From positions 870,001 through 934,000 of the forward strand of contig NZ_CP069127.1 of the NCBI RefSeq assembly GCF_016811915.1: 64,000 nt of DNA, written 5' to 3'. Made by a program: the position numbers and the translations under genes. A model generated the notes under the pieces. It was not told the origin of the DNA. It was given only the letters and a program-made list of their open reading frames with translations, and searched no databases. This document shows positions 43,746-53,032 of the stretch, piece after piece. Numbering within the stretch: position 1 is the first letter of the stretch; each line of letters begins with the position of its first letter. The stretch is from Brevibacillus choshinensis. GTDB taxonomy: Bacteria > Bacillota > Bacilli > Brevibacillales > Brevibacillaceae.

Positions 43746-45461
43746 ATGGACACTCATTTTTCTGCGAATAATCGGGCTGCTGTCCTCACCAGAATGGCAG
43801 AAAAAGAATTGGACCTGCTCGTTATTGGAGGAGGGATTACGGGAGCGGGGATAGCACTGGATGCGAGCCAACGCGGGATTCGCGTGGGACTGCTGGAGAA
43901 GAACGACTTTGGATCAGGAACAAGCAGCCGTTCGACGAAGCTGATTCACGGCGGATTGCGTTATTTGAAGCAAGGAGATGTGAAGCTGGTGCAGGAGGTA
44001 GGCCGTGAACGTGCCATCCTGTACAAAAACGCACCGCATCTGGTTATCGCAGCGCCAATGCTGCTCCCTGTATACAAGGGAGGGACATACGGATATCTGG
44101 CATCATCCGTCGGTCTGTACATCTACGATTGGCTGGCAGGAGTCGAGCGAGGGGAACGGCGCAAGATGCTGAGCAGAGAAGAGACGCTGCGCCTGGAGCC
44201 TCTGCTGAAGGAAGAAGGGTTGAAGGGAGCCGGCTTCTATTACGAGTACCGGACTGACGATGCGAGACTCACGCTGGATATCATGAAGACGGCGTGGAGC
44301 AAAGGGGCATGCATCGTCAATTATGCAAAGATGACGGAGTTTATTTACCGCGGCCAGCAAGCTGTCGGGGTCAAGGCAGTGGATCGGCATTCCGGCAAGA
44401 CGTATGAAATCTATGCGAAGAAAATCGTCAATGCAACGGGTCCTTGGGTGGATGACGTTCGCAAACTCGATAACTCGCTCAAAGGAAAGCGCCTTTATTT
44501 AACCAAAGGTGTTCATTTGGTCGTCGAAAAGGAAAAGCTGCCCGTTACGCAATCGGCTTACTTCGATACGCCGGATGGACGCATGGTATTCGTCATTCCT
44601 CGCGGCCATATCACGTATGTAGGCACTACGGATACCGGCTACAAGCTGGACATCGATCAGCCGCGTACGACGAAGGAAGATCGCGACTACCTCCTGAGAG
44701 CTGTGAATGCGATGTTCCCTGGCGTAGAGCTGGGAGAGAAAGATGTCGTCTCTCATTGGGCTGGGCTTCGTCCGCTCATCTATGAGGAAGGAAAAGGACC
44801 GTCTGAGCTGTCTCGCAAAGATGAGATGTTCATCTCGGATTCAGGGCTGATCACCATCGCTGGCGGAAAGCTGACAGGATTTCGAAAAATGGCGGAAAAA
44901 GTGGTGGATTTGGTCGCCGAGGATTTGTCAAAAGCGCAGGGGCGCCCATTCGGCGTTTGCAGTACGGATCAAATCGTGATCAGCGGCGGCGAGCGCATGG
45001 GCCACACCGACTATGCGGATTGCAAGCAAGGGCTTTTGCAGACGGGCATTTCCAAAGGGGTAGACGTCGCGACGGCACAAGAATGGATCGATACCTACGG
45101 AACAAACACGATGCGAATCTACAGCCGCTTGGAAGCGGTCCAAGAGAAGGGAAGACCGTTACAGGAAGAGCAGCTTCTCCGGGCACAGCTGTCGTACGCG
45201 ATCGAAGAAGAGATGACTACTACTGCAGTCGATTTCCTGCGATTGCGTACGGGCTGGACTTATTTTCAGGTGAAAAAAGCGGAGGAGAAAGCAGATGCGG
45301 TCATTCGCCTGATGGGCGAAAAGCTCGGCTGGACCGAGGCTCATCTGGAAAAGGAACGTGCGGCTGTCGACGATTTGCTGGAGACGATTTACAAGCTCCC
45401 AGCAAATGAAGAGGAGATTGAACGGGAATCCACCCCCCATCCAACGAGAAAAGCATTGTAG
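43746..45461 (+). CDS. glpD: Aerobic glycerol-3-phosphate dehydrogenase
   Basis: A 571-residue FAD enzyme of the inner membrane face that oxidises glycerol-3-phosphate to dihydroxyacetone phosphate and feeds electrons to menaquinone. The FAD-binding motif [21 protein letters not shown] starts at residue 25, followed by [19 protein letters not shown] and WAGLRPL, with a C-terminal alpha-helical domain after about 390. ATG 43746 with GAGGGAGAGC is preferred; an in-frame TTG at 43644 lies inside the attenuator. Controlled by GlpP; terminator follows. Confidence 0.95.
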   Translation: MDTHFSANNRAAVLTRMAEKELDLLVIGGGITGAGIALDASQRGIRVGLLEKNDFGSGTSSRSTKLIHGGLRYLKQGDVKLVQEVGRERAILYKNAPHLVIAAPMLLPVYKGGTYGYLASSVGLYIYDWLAGVERGERRKMLSREETLRLEPLLKEEGLKGAGFYYEYRTDDARLTLDIMKTAWSKGACIVNYAKMTEFIYRGQQAVGVKAVDRHSGKTYEIYAKKIVNATGPWVDDVRKLDNSLKGKRLYLTKGVHLVVEKEKLPVTQSAYFDTPDGRMVFVIPRGHITYVGTTDTGYKLDIDQPRTTKEDRDYLLRAVNAMFPGVELGEKDVVSHWAGLRPLIYEEGKGPSELSRKDEMFISDSGLITIAGGKLTGFRKMAEKVVDLVAEDLSKAQGRPFGVCSTDQIVISGGERMGHTDYADCKQGLLQTGISKGVDVATAQEWIDTYGTNTMRIYSRLEAVQEKGRPLQEEQLLRAQLSYAIEEEMTTTAVDFLRLRTGWTYFQVKKAEEKADAVIRLMGEKLGWTEAHLEKERAAVDDLLETIYKLPANEEEIERESTPHPTRKAL

Positions 45462-45469
45462 GCAAGTTG

Positions 45470-45520
45470 TGGAGAAAAAGCACCCGAGGCAGTCAGGTTC
45501 TTTTTCTCCGCTTTTTTGCG
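45470..45520 (+). terminator. Terminator after glpD
   Basis: GGAGAAAAAG and CTTTTTCTCC pair, followed by GCTTTTTT. Confidence 0.85.
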
Positions 45521-45580
45521 GCCTCACCAAACAAGCTGACGAAATTTGTTTCAGGCATCATCAGGGAGGGAGTGAGCGGG

Positions 45581-47269
45581 ATGAAGCAGACAGTGGGAAC
45601 GAAATTGTTTGCCGGTTTTTTGTGCATGCTGGTCCTCATGGCCTCTTTAGGCTGGCTCGGGTTGCGAACGGAAGAACAAATCAACGGCAAGGCGGAAGAG
45701 ATCAACGAGAGCTGGCTTCCCAAGACAATCGCCATCATGAATATCAAATATCAGACGGAGCATTTTTTTTCGTTGCAAATTCAATACGCGAGTACGACCG
45801 ACTTGAGCAAAAAGGGCATTATCGACGCAGAGGCTCAGCAGACACTGGGGCAGATCCAAAAGCAATTTGAAGTGTATCAAAGCTTTCCGTTGAGTACAGA
45901 GGAAGAAAAGTATTTTCAGTCCTTGAAGGCTGCCTGGTTCAATTACCAGCAGGCGTATCAGACTCTGGTGGAGCAGTCGGGCGCAGTCTCGCTAGCGGAT
46001 TTGCTCAGGGAAGCAGACACCATGTTCCAAGTGACGGAGGGGTATTTGGAAAACCTCGTACGCCTGTGTCAGGAAGGAGCGGCAGCTGCAACGAAGCAGG
46101 CTGCATCTCTGCATGAATCGGGGAGGATGCAAGCGCTGATCAGCATGGGGGTTTCGCTGCTTATCAGTCTGCTGCTCTCGGTCATGCTGACCAGGCACAT
46201 CCGTCAGCCATTGCTGCAAGTCGTACAAGCCGTCAAGCTGGTCACGAAGGGACAGCTGGGCAAAGCGGATCTCGTCGTGAAAAACAGGGACGAGATCGGG
46301 GAATTGGCCAATCACGTCAATGAAATGCGTCACAAGCTGCGGGAATTTGCCATGCAGGTGCATGCAACCGCCGGACATGTTACATTCTCTTCCGACCAAT
46401 TGAGCAGACACGCGCAGGAGACGCTGGAAGCGAGCAACCAAATAGCTTTTGCCATGGAGGAGATCTCTGCGGGGAGCGACGCCACTGTCGCCAGCGCTGA
46501 AGAGAGCGCAAAGGCTATGGAGGAAATGGCAGTAGGCATTCAGCGTGTAGCAGAATCGACCGCTCTGCTGGCAGAAACGTCTGTCTCGGCTGAGCAAGAT
46601 GCGAGGAAAGGTATCCACTCATTGGTAAGAGCAACGGCCCAGATGAATGCCATCACTGCTGCGATGGACGAGTCTGTTAGCGTCATTCAGCAGTTGGGTG
46701 AAAGCTCGCAGCAGATTCAGCAAATCGTCGAGATGATCACACAGATAGCGTCTCAGACGAATCTGCTCGCCCTGAATGCCGCGATTGAGGCAGCACGTGC
46801 TGGGGAGCACGGGAGAGGATTTTCTGTCGTGGCAGAAGAAGTCCGGCAGCTGGCAGAGAGCTCCGACCGTTTTGCCAAGCAAATCGCCGCCCTGATCAAA
46901 AACGTGCAGGGTGAGGCGGATCAAGCCGTCGTTTCCATGCAGCGAATGGCCGGGGACGTTCATGGCGGCGCGGCAGTAGTAAAGGAGGCCGAGTCCGCTT
47001 TCGAGCAAATTACTCGCGGAATGGGCCAGATTGCGAGTCAGGTGCAGGAGGTGTCCGCGATTACGGAGGAGATGTCAGCGAGCGTCGAGCAATTGTCTGC
47101 CTCCTCGGCGCAGACCGCTTCCGTGGTAAGAGGGGGAGCAAAGCAGACGCATTTGATTGTGGGGGCCACGCAGACTCAGGTGCGGGCTTGCGAAGAAGTG
47201 ACCTCCGCCACTCTGTCGCTAAAGACGCAGGCAGAGGAGCTGAAGCGGGCAGTGGAATGGTTTCGATAA
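45581..47269 (+). CDS. Methyl-accepting chemotaxis protein
   Basis: A 562-residue chemoreceptor: membrane helix 1 ([21 protein letters not shown]), a four-helix-bundle ligand region of about 150 residues, membrane helix 2 ([19 protein letters not shown] near 190), HAMP, and a long cytoplasmic coiled coil with the hairpin tip [37 protein letters not shown] that docks CheA/CheW. The ligand is unknown. The ATG 45581 follows GGGAGGGAGTGAGC; a longer open frame upstream lies in the glpD terminator. Confidence 0.93.
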   Translation: MKQTVGTKLFAGFLCMLVLMASLGWLGLRTEEQINGKAEEINESWLPKTIAIMNIKYQTEHFFSLQIQYASTTDLSKKGIIDAEAQQTLGQIQKQFEVYQSFPLSTEEEKYFQSLKAAWFNYQQAYQTLVEQSGAVSLADLLREADTMFQVTEGYLENLVRLCQEGAAAATKQAASLHESGRMQALISMGVSLLISLLLSVMLTRHIRQPLLQVVQAVKLVTKGQLGKADLVVKNRDEIGELANHVNEMRHKLREFAMQVHATAGHVTFSSDQLSRHAQETLEASNQIAFAMEEISAGSDATVASAEESAKAMEEMAVGIQRVAESTALLAETSVSAEQDARKGIHSLVRATAQMNAITAAMDESVSVIQQLGESSQQIQQIVEMITQIASQTNLLALNAAIEAARAGEHGRGFSVVAEEVRQLAESSDRFAKQIAALIKNVQGEADQAVVSMQRMAGDVHGGAAVVKEAESAFEQITRGMGQIASQVQEVSAITEEMSASVEQLSASSAQTASVVRGGAKQTHLIVGATQTQVRACEEVTSATLSLKTQAEELKRAVEWFR

Positions 47270-47278
47270 GGAAAGTCG

Positions 47279-47311
47279 ACCCTCAGGAGTTTCTTCTGAG
47301 GGTATTTTTGT
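47279..47311 (+). terminator. Terminator after the chemoreceptor gene
   Basis: ACCCTCAG(A) and TCTGAGGGT pair and are followed by ATTTTTG. Confidence 0.85.
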
Positions 47312-47368
47312 GCAAGGCCATGAATACGAAAACAAAAGGAAAAGATAGAAATAGGAAAAGGGATAGGG

Positions 47369-47389
47369 TATAATACTTACTAAAAGTAA
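47369..47389 (+). promoter_or_regulatory. -10 box with HxlR/DUF24-like inverted repeat
   Basis: TATAAT (47369-47374) is followed by TTACT-AAA-AGTAA (47377-47389). This spacing and sequence recall operators of thiol/quinone-sensing YodB/CatR-type repressors, which control dioxygenases and azoreductases in B. subtilis. Confidence 0.5.
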
Positions 47390-47421
47390 CTAAGTTTAAA
47401 AAATAAAGAGGAGAGTGTTTC

Positions 47422-48219
47422 ATGATGATGCCATCCCTGTTTATCGCTCACGGTGCACCTTTGCTCGCGATCGAAGACAATTCCTATACACAAGCGCTCA
47501 ACCATTTGCCAAATCTGCTTCCTCGTCGGCCCCGAGCGATCCTGATGTTTTCTGCTCACTGGGAGTCGTTCACACAAGAAGTGGGGGTCATGGAGACGTT
47601 CCCGACCATTCACGATTTTGGCGGTTTTCCGCAAGCTTTGTACGAAATCCAGTACCCGGCAAAAGGGGATCGTGAAATTGCAGAGGAGACAGTAGCGTTG
47701 CTGCAAGCCGCAGGTGTCCCAGTCAGCCTGAATCAGTCGCGTGGACTCGATCACGGACATTGGGTCGTGCTGAAAAAAGTGTACCCGGATGCAGATGTTC
47801 CGGTCGTATCGCTTTCAGTGAACCCGAATTTGACCATCGAGCAGCAGTATGCCATCGGAAAAGCGTTAAGTCCCCTTCGCGCGAAAGACGTGCTGATCAT
47901 CGGCAGCGGCAGCACGATTCACAACTTTTCCTACCTCGACATGCGGGAAACCTCCAATGGAGCGTTTGAATGGTCCCTGCAGTTCGAGGAATGGCTGAAG
48001 CATACATTGACCGATTGGAACGTAACGGATTTGGCTCAGTATCGCACCCTGGCACCCCACGCCGAAAAAGCGGTTCCCGCCTATGGCAGCGAGCACTTTG
48101 TTCCGCTCGTGTACGCGATGGGCGCGGCAGACGATGAGCGCATCGCCAATCGCCTGCACATGAGCTTCCGTTACGGCAGTCTGAGCCATACCATCTGGCA
48201 GTTCGGGCAAGCAAAATAA
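47422..48219 (+). CDS. LigB-type extradiol aromatic ring-opening dioxygenase (YgiD-like)
   Basis: A 265-residue class III extradiol dioxygenase-like protein. Likely metal residues lie in SLFIAHGAPLLA (His9), FSAHWES, GLDHGHWVVLKKVYP and SGSTIHNF. Relatives such as E. coli YgiD act on DOPA or catechols. The stop TAA overlaps the sigma-factor ATG by one base, so the two are coupled. An AAGAGGAG site precedes the ATG triplet. The operator-like repeat upstream suggests induction by quinones or catechols (inference). Confidence 0.88.
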   Translation: MMMPSLFIAHGAPLLAIEDNSYTQALNHLPNLLPRRPRAILMFSAHWESFTQEVGVMETFPTIHDFGGFPQALYEIQYPAKGDREIAEETVALLQAAGVPVSLNQSRGLDHGHWVVLKKVYPDADVPVVSLSVNPNLTIEQQYAIGKALSPLRAKDVLIIGSGSTIHNFSYLDMRETSNGAFEWSLQFEEWLKHTLTDWNVTDLAQYRTLAPHAEKAVPAYGSEHFVPLVYAMGAADDERIANRLHMSFRYGSLSHTIWQFGQAK

Positions 48220-49103
48220 TGACAGTGTGGATGGAGGATGTGTATCGACAGTACAAACCACTTCTGTTTACCCTTGCCTATCGCATGCTGGGATCGGTGG
48301 CAGAGGCCGAGGATATTGTTCAGGAGACCTTTCTTGCTTTGACACAGAGCGGCGTCGAGGACATCCACCATTTGAAAAGCTATTTGTGCAAAGCAGTCAC
48401 AAATCGTTGCCTGGATACGTGGAAGTCAGCTCGCTGGAAGAGGGAGCAGTACGTTGGGGAATGGCTGCCGGAGCCGTTGGCAGATGGCTCTTTGGAGAAT
48501 GATCCCCTTCAATCTGTCCTGATGGAAGAATCGATCTCATACGGACTTCTCGTCTTGCTGGAGAATCTTTCGCCGGATGAGCGGGCGGTTTACGTATTGC
48601 GTACGGCGCTTGGCTACGATTACCGGGCCATTGCCGAAATGCTCGACAAATCCGAAGCAGGGTGCCGCAAGCTGTTCAGTCGTGCCCAGCAAAAGCTCGA
48701 TGGCGCAGGAGAGGGCTTGCAGGTAGCCGTACAGCCGGAGCGTTCAAAGAGATTGGTAGAACAGCTGATCGCGGCCATGTCCCGCGCAGATGCAGGAGCA
48801 CTGGTGCAATTGCTGAGCCAGGATGCCGTACTCATCACAGATGGAGGCGGAAAAACCCGTGCAGCAATCCATCCGATTCGTTCCGATCAGCGCGTAGTCG
48901 CTTTCCTGACCGGCGTGTGGCGCAAGTGGGAGAAAAACGTCCAGATCCAGGTGGTATCCATTAATGGCCAGCCAGGCATTGTCGTCACAGCTGAAGGCCA
49001 GCCGACCAGAGTCATCAACGTGGTGCTGAATCCCGATGAGGATCGAATCGAACGGCTATACATGATGATCAATCCAGAAAAGTTGAAGCATTTTTCCCTG
49101 TGA
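48219..49103 (+). CDS. sigJ: ECF41-type sigma factor with SnoaL-like C-terminal domain
   Basis: A 294-residue ECF sigma factor. Region 2 contains YRMLGSVAEAEDIVQETFLAL, region 4 the LSPDERAVYVLRTALGYDYRAIAEMLDKSEAGCRKLFSRAQ helix-turn-helix. It carries the three diagnostic ECF41 motifs: WLPEP between the regions (about residue 88), DGGGK in the C-terminal SnoaL-like extension, and NPEKL near the end. In this group the extension replaces an anti-sigma factor. Coupled to the dioxygenase; the neighbouring CMD-type gene is the expected target. Confidence 0.93.
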   Translation: MTVWMEDVYRQYKPLLFTLAYRMLGSVAEAEDIVQETFLALTQSGVEDIHHLKSYLCKAVTNRCLDTWKSARWKREQYVGEWLPEPLADGSLENDPLQSVLMEESISYGLLVLLENLSPDERAVYVLRTALGYDYRAIAEMLDKSEAGCRKLFSRAQQKLDGAGEGLQVAVQPERSKRLVEQLIAAMSRADAGALVQLLSQDAVLITDGGGKTRAAIHPIRSDQRVVAFLTGVWRKWEKNVQIQVVSINGQPGIVVTAEGQPTRVINVVLNPDEDRIERLYMMINPEKLKHFSL

Positions 49104-49114
49104 GCACGTTTTTT

Positions 49115-49141
49115 GGTCACAAAAACGGAGCGTCACTCGTC
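49115..49141 (+). promoter_or_regulatory. ECF41-type promoter of the CMD gene
   Basis: GGTCACA (49115-49121), 16 bases, CGTC (49138-49141). This matches the ECF41 recognition pattern TGTCACA/CGTC except for the first base, and lies about 40 bases before the CMD start. Confidence 0.75.
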
Positions 49142-49178
49142 TTGGAGATTGAAACGACATTCCAAACAGAGGGGAAAG

Positions 49179-49631
49179 ATGATCATGAAAGCCAGAATGA
49201 ACTATAGATCCGCCAATCCGGGAGCACTCAACGCGATGCTGCAGCTGGAGAAATTCGTCCAGGAGAGCGGATTGGACAAAAAGCTCATCGAACTGATCAA
49301 AATTCGCGCCTCCCAAATCAACGGCTGCGCCTTTTGTCTCGACATGCATACCAAGGACGCGCGCAAGCTGGGTGAAACCGAACAGCGCATCTACTTGCTC
49401 AATGCTTGGAGAGAAGCCGGGTTCTACACGGATGCGGAACGCGCGGTGCTGGCACTGACAGAAGCGGTTACCCTGATTTCAAAAGGCGGCGTATCTGATG
49501 AAATTTATGCAGATGTCCGCGAGCATTTCGATGAGCAGCAATATGTGTCCTTGATCATGGCGATCAACACCATTAATGCGTGGAATCGGATTGCGATCTC
49601 GACCGGGATGACGGCTCCATTTGAAATGTAG
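49179..49631 (+). CDS. Carboxymuconolactone decarboxylase/AhpD-like protein
   Basis: A 150-residue helical protein of the CMD/AhpD fold. The active-site motif is INGCAFCLDMHTKDARKLGE with CxxC and His, typical of thiol peroxidase-reductase-like members; it is preceded by ELIKIRASQ. Such genes (the COE group) regularly sit next to ECF41 sigma factors. ATG 49179 follows GAGGGGAAAG; ATG 49185 is possible. It ends before a terminator. Confidence 0.92.
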   Translation: MIMKARMNYRSANPGALNAMLQLEKFVQESGLDKKLIELIKIRASQINGCAFCLDMHTKDARKLGETEQRIYLLNAWREAGFYTDAERAVLALTEAVTLISKGGVSDEIYADVREHFDEQQYVSLIMAINTINAWNRIAISTGMTAPFEM

Positions 49632-49643
49632 GCACCGAGCATG

Positions 49644-49690
49644 AAAAGAGTGGCAAGGGGAGGCGGGTTCTCCTCTCGCCGCTCTTTTTT
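49644..49690 (+). terminator. Terminator after the CMD gene
   Basis: AAAAGAGTGGC pairs with GCCGCTCTTTT (one mismatch); the inner stem is GAGG/CCTC. Confidence 0.8.
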
Positions 49691-49927
49691 GCGAAGGCAG
49701 CCGCCGTGCGTGACTTGCTGACATGTGCTACAATGATAGTAGGCGGGGTGAATACCCAGTCAGTTCAACGAGAAGGGTGTGTGTAGCGTGATTATCCAAT
49801 TCATTCGTCTGCGCTAACTTGGTGTACACTCAAGGGCTCATTCATTTTTTGCGAAAAGTGTGTGGGTTTATTTGAGTTTGCCTTTTGTCAATTAGCGTGC
49901 AAATACGAATGAAATGGGGAATGATTC
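49691..49927. other. Intergenic region upstream of the alpha/beta hydrolase
   Basis: No gene is seen. TACAAT near 49730 and scattered AT-rich blocks may hold the hydrolase promoter; the 200-base leader shows no riboswitch that I recognise. Confidence 0.3.
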
Positions 49928-50779
49928 ATGCAACGCGAAACCATCCATCCTATCAACGGAATTGAAATTTGTGCAGAGAGCTTCGGCAATCCCAATGATC
50001 CGGCCATCTTGCTGATCATGGGAGCCATGTGCTCGATGGTGTACTGGGATACAGAATTTTGCCAGCGTCTGGCGGATACGGGCCGTTTTGTCATTCGCTA
50101 TGACAATCGCGATGTGGGACGCTCCACGACATACGATCCGGGAACATCCAATTACACGGTAGCGGATATGGCGAGTGACGCAGTGGGTGTACTCGATGCC
50201 TACCAGATCGAAAAGGCCCATTTGGTCGGGATGTCACTCGGAGGAATGATTGCCCAAGTGATCGCGGTTCATTATCCGCAACGTGTGCAGTCATTGACAT
50301 TGGTTGCATCCGGCATTTTTGGCTCCGATCAGAACGACCGCAACCTGCCTCCCATGGATGAGAGCATTCTTGCGTACCATGCCAATGCTGGCAGCTTGGA
50401 TTGGACGGACGAAAAAGCGGTTGCGAGCTATTTGGCGGAAGGATCGGCTTTGCTGTGCGGTCCCGCCCATACCTTCAACAAAGAGCGCGCTTTCGCCCAG
50501 GTCACTGCGGAGATCAAGAGAGCGAGAAACTTGCTCAGCATGTTCAATCACGCTCTGCTCGTGGGGGATGATGAATTTGAAGGCAAGCATGCGGATATAA
50601 AGGTGCCGACTTTGGTGATCCACGGTACACATGACCCGGTGCTTCCGTTCGAACATGCACGGGCTCTCGTGAGGGAAATCCCTGAAGCTGCCTTGCTGAC
50701 CTTGGATGGGTCGGGACATGAGGTGCATGAGGACGATTGGGATACGATCATCCGAGCGGTAGCTGCCCACACGAAATAA
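49928..50779 (+). CDS. Alpha/beta hydrolase
   Basis: A 283-residue hydrolase. Oxyanion region LLIMGAMCSMVYWDTEF, nucleophile elbow VGMSLGGMIAQ (Ser about 105), acid in LVIHGTHDPVLPF and catalytic His in GSGHEVHEDDW make the triad. The sequence RYDNRDVGRSTTYDPG is common in this branch, which includes esterases and antibiotic-modifying hydrolases. Substrate unknown. ATG 49928 lies after ATGGGGAATG. Confidence 0.88.
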   Translation: MQRETIHPINGIEICAESFGNPNDPAILLIMGAMCSMVYWDTEFCQRLADTGRFVIRYDNRDVGRSTTYDPGTSNYTVADMASDAVGVLDAYQIEKAHLVGMSLGGMIAQVIAVHYPQRVQSLTLVASGIFGSDQNDRNLPPMDESILAYHANAGSLDWTDEKAVASYLAEGSALLCGPAHTFNKERAFAQVTAEIKRARNLLSMFNHALLVGDDEFEGKHADIKVPTLVIHGTHDPVLPFEHARALVREIPEAALLTLDGSGHEVHEDDWDTIIRAVAAHTK

Positions 50780-50787
50780 GCGGAAAC

Positions 50788-50831
50788 AAAAAAGGGTTAC
50801 CGTCTGGCGATTGCCGGTGGTACCCTTTTTC
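50788..50831. terminator. Terminator between convergent genes
   Basis: AAAAGGGTTACC and GGTACCCTTTTT pair around a 20-base loop; usable in both directions. Confidence 0.85.
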
Positions 50832-50852
50832 TTCGTTTGGACAGGGACCCGA

Positions 50853-51410
50853 TCAGTCTTGCTTTTTGCTGTCTTGCCCGATTGTCCGTCCGGGATAAAA
50901 GTGCTTGTCTTCAGGCAGCGGGTTTCCTTTGGCGGTGATGCTATCAGGCCTAATCCGAAACACGGCAGTCACGCTGTTCATGGATGAACGGTATTTGACT
51001 ACATGCTGCAGGGAAAGCGGCTCCGGGTAGTAGCCGGGGACGTACTTGTCGAGCATGGCCTGCATGGCGTCGCGCATTTCTTCCGGGTCCTGTACGCGCT
51101 CGATTGTTCCCGACAGAAAGACGCTCATGTAAGCCGTGTCCGTATGAGCGGGGATCGGGTCGGCGATCGTTCCATATTCCTCGCAGACGCTGAAGCATAC
51201 GCGGTTGTTGGCATTGATCAGATCCACCTTGCGTCCGGAGTCTGCGCCATGAAAGTAGATGTGGCCATTCCACCAGCAAAAATTCAAGGGGATGATGTAC
51301 GGCTCTGTTCCATCGGTCAGACCCAGATTCCCTACCTTGGCCACTGCCAGAAAGGCGTCAATTTGGTCTTGATCGGTCAACGTACGTTTTGAATAGCGAA
51401 TAGGTATCAT
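50853..51410 (-). CDS. Pyridoxamine 5'-phosphate oxidase family protein (NimA-like)
   Basis: A 185-residue flavin-binding split barrel. IDAFLAVAKVGNLGLTDGTEPYIIPLNFCWWNGHIYFHGA is the typical first half of the nitroimidazole-reductase/PNPOx-like proteins; RVCFSVCEEYGTI and VFLSGTIERVQDPEEMRDAM follow. Probably FMN- or heme-binding with a redox role, but unassigned. ATG 51410 follows GGAGGGACC; the upstream frame to 51431 is not needed. Confidence 0.83.
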   Translation of the reverse strand: MIPIRYSKRTLTDQDQIDAFLAVAKVGNLGLTDGTEPYIIPLNFCWWNGHIYFHGADSGRKVDLINANNRVCFSVCEEYGTIADPIPAHTDTAYMSVFLSGTIERVQDPEEMRDAMQAMLDKYVPGYYPEPLSLQHVVKYRSSMNSVTAVFRIRPDSITAKGNPLPEDKHFYPGRTIGQDSKKQD

Positions 51411-51521
51411 CGTGGTCCCTCCATCTGACAAGCAGGTTTCCTTCGAATTTGCTAGCCTTATCGTAGCGGGATTTTGCCATGGTCAAAAGGGGCAGTTTTC
51501 AAGTGCTATGGCAGGTCAGAC

Positions 51522-51551
51522 GAAAAAGCCGCCCAATCATGGATGGGCGGC
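51522..51551 (-). terminator. Terminator after the YfhP gene
   Basis: Minus-strand GCCGCCCA and TGGGCGGC with a short loop, then TTTTTC. Confidence 0.85.
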
Positions 51552-51558
51552 GTGCGTA

Positions 51559-52554
51559 TTATCCGAGCTGTCGGTTGGGGTCCATTTTTTTGGTCAATTG
51601 GTCTTCACCGCGATGGATCCAGCCAACGAACGAATCGCGGATTTCCAAATCATATCCGAGGTAAACCACGGCGACAAACATGTAGTGGCTCTTTCCTTGA
51701 AAACGCGAGCGGTAGCGCAAATCGATCCATTTCACCTCGTAGCCAAATGGTCTTTCGGTTGTCTCGACATGAACATGGTGAGTAAACGAGAGAAACGACT
51801 GCACCTTGCGACTCTTTTTCGCCGCTTCGATCACCTCTGTTTCAGGTTTGATCGAAAACGTGTCGAGAATGATCACATCACCGGAATGGATTTCCCCCAC
51901 GTACCAATGATGCTCCGTTTTGGCTACGAAAGTCCAATGTGTCCACGAAATCGTGGGAATGATCGTGTAGACGCCCGCTTTTCCAATGCGCTGACGAACC
52001 AGCTCAGTGGTGCGCTTTTGTGCTTGGATGCGCCAGTAGTAATAGAACGCGATGATCACGTAAATCCACAAAAACAATCGGCCCGGCTCAAGCCCTGCAG
52101 CCCAAAGCATGAAGCCTACGAGATGAGCGGCGAATATGAACGGGTCAAAAATAAAAATGGCGTTGAGAGCGACCCATTTGTCTCGAAACGGATACAGCCC
52201 TTTGGTTCCATAGGAATTGAACAAGTCGACAAATACGTGCAGACAGACCGCCAGAAAGATCCAACCCAATAAGTGGAGCCACGAGGTTTGTGGCATAATG
52301 GCCTGAATGAGGGCAAACAGCGCACCTGTCCAGAGAAACAGCGCAGGAACAGAGTGTGATACGCCCCTGTGGTTGCGAACGTAAGCCGCGGTACCCCGCA
52401 GTCGGATCAGGCCATCCAGATCAGGTGCTTGCGATCCGATGACAGTTCCGAGCATGACGGCTTCCGCGAGTCCCGGAGTAGTTGCTACGACAGGATCGAG
52501 ATAGGCGAGACCGGCCAATCCGAAGCCCATGGCAAAGTGTGTGGCAGTATCCAT
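51559..52554 (-). CDS. yfhP: YfhP-like membrane metal-dependent hydrolase
   Basis: A 331-residue protein of the YdjM/DUF457 family, related to B. subtilis YfhP. The start MDTATHFAMGFGLAGLAYL, then IGSQAPDLDGLIRL, NHRGVSHSVPALF and HVFVDLFNSYGTKGLYPF carry the conserved His/Asp residues. Four or so membrane helices occupy the first half; the rest is a soluble domain. In Bacillus yfhP lies next to mutY, as here (divergent). The function is poorly known. Confidence 0.87.
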   Translation of the reverse strand: MDTATHFAMGFGLAGLAYLDPVVATTPGLAEAVMLGTVIGSQAPDLDGLIRLRGTAAYVRNHRGVSHSVPALFLWTGALFALIQAIMPQTSWLHLLGWIFLAVCLHVFVDLFNSYGTKGLYPFRDKWVALNAIFIFDPFIFAAHLVGFMLWAAGLEPGRLFLWIYVIIAFYYYWRIQAQKRTTELVRQRIGKAGVYTIIPTISWTHWTFVAKTEHHWYVGEIHSGDVIILDTFSIKPETEVIEAAKKSRKVQSFLSFTHHVHVETTERPFGYEVKWIDLRYRSRFQGKSHYMFVAVVYLGYDLEIRDSFVGWIHRGEDQLTKKMDPNRQLG

Positions 52555-52717
52555 GGAATCGTCGTACTCCTCCTTTCCTCCTTGGCTGTATTGATTATTG
52601 TTTATTATAGCGCGCGTAGCAGGAGATTTCCCGCCCCATTTGAAAAAAATTGTGATCTTGTTCCGGTTTCCTCAAAAAAGTATGATGATAAAGGGTTGAC
52701 CTCAAAAGGGGGACGTC

Positions 52718-53008
52718 ATGGTGCTCACCGTATTCATGGAATATAAGCTGGATTCTGCCAAGCGGGCAAACGCTCTTTCGCTCCTTGCAGACATGTCCGA
52801 TAAACTTGCGGCGATGGGTGCGACTGGGTACCGCTGCATGGAAGGTCTGGACCAGCCAGGGCTTTTTGTAGAAGCGTTTGAGGTCCAGGCAGTGGAACAG
52901 TACGAGAGAATCAAGGCTTGGCGACAGGCGGATGAAGCCTTTTGCGATTGTGTAGCGGGCGGAGCTGCCAAGCTGCACGTATGGGCGTTTCGTCCCGCTG
53001 AGCTATAA
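52718..53008 (+). CDS. Small hypothetical protein, ABM/NIPSNAP-like
   Basis: A 96-residue protein: VLTVFMEYKLDSAKRANALSLLADMSDKLAAMGATGYRCMEGLDQPGLFVEAFEVQ, a strand-helix-strand plan like dimeric alpha-beta barrel proteins. No identifiable active site; cysteines at about 48 and 81. AAAAGGGGGACG precedes the ATG. It lies 24 bases before mutY and is probably cotranscribed with it. Confidence 0.7.
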   Translation: MVLTVFMEYKLDSAKRANALSLLADMSDKLAAMGATGYRCMEGLDQPGLFVEAFEVQAVEQYERIKAWRQADEAFCDCVAGGAAKLHVWAFRPAEL

Positions 53009-53032
53009 CGAAAAGGAGCAAGAAAACGACAG

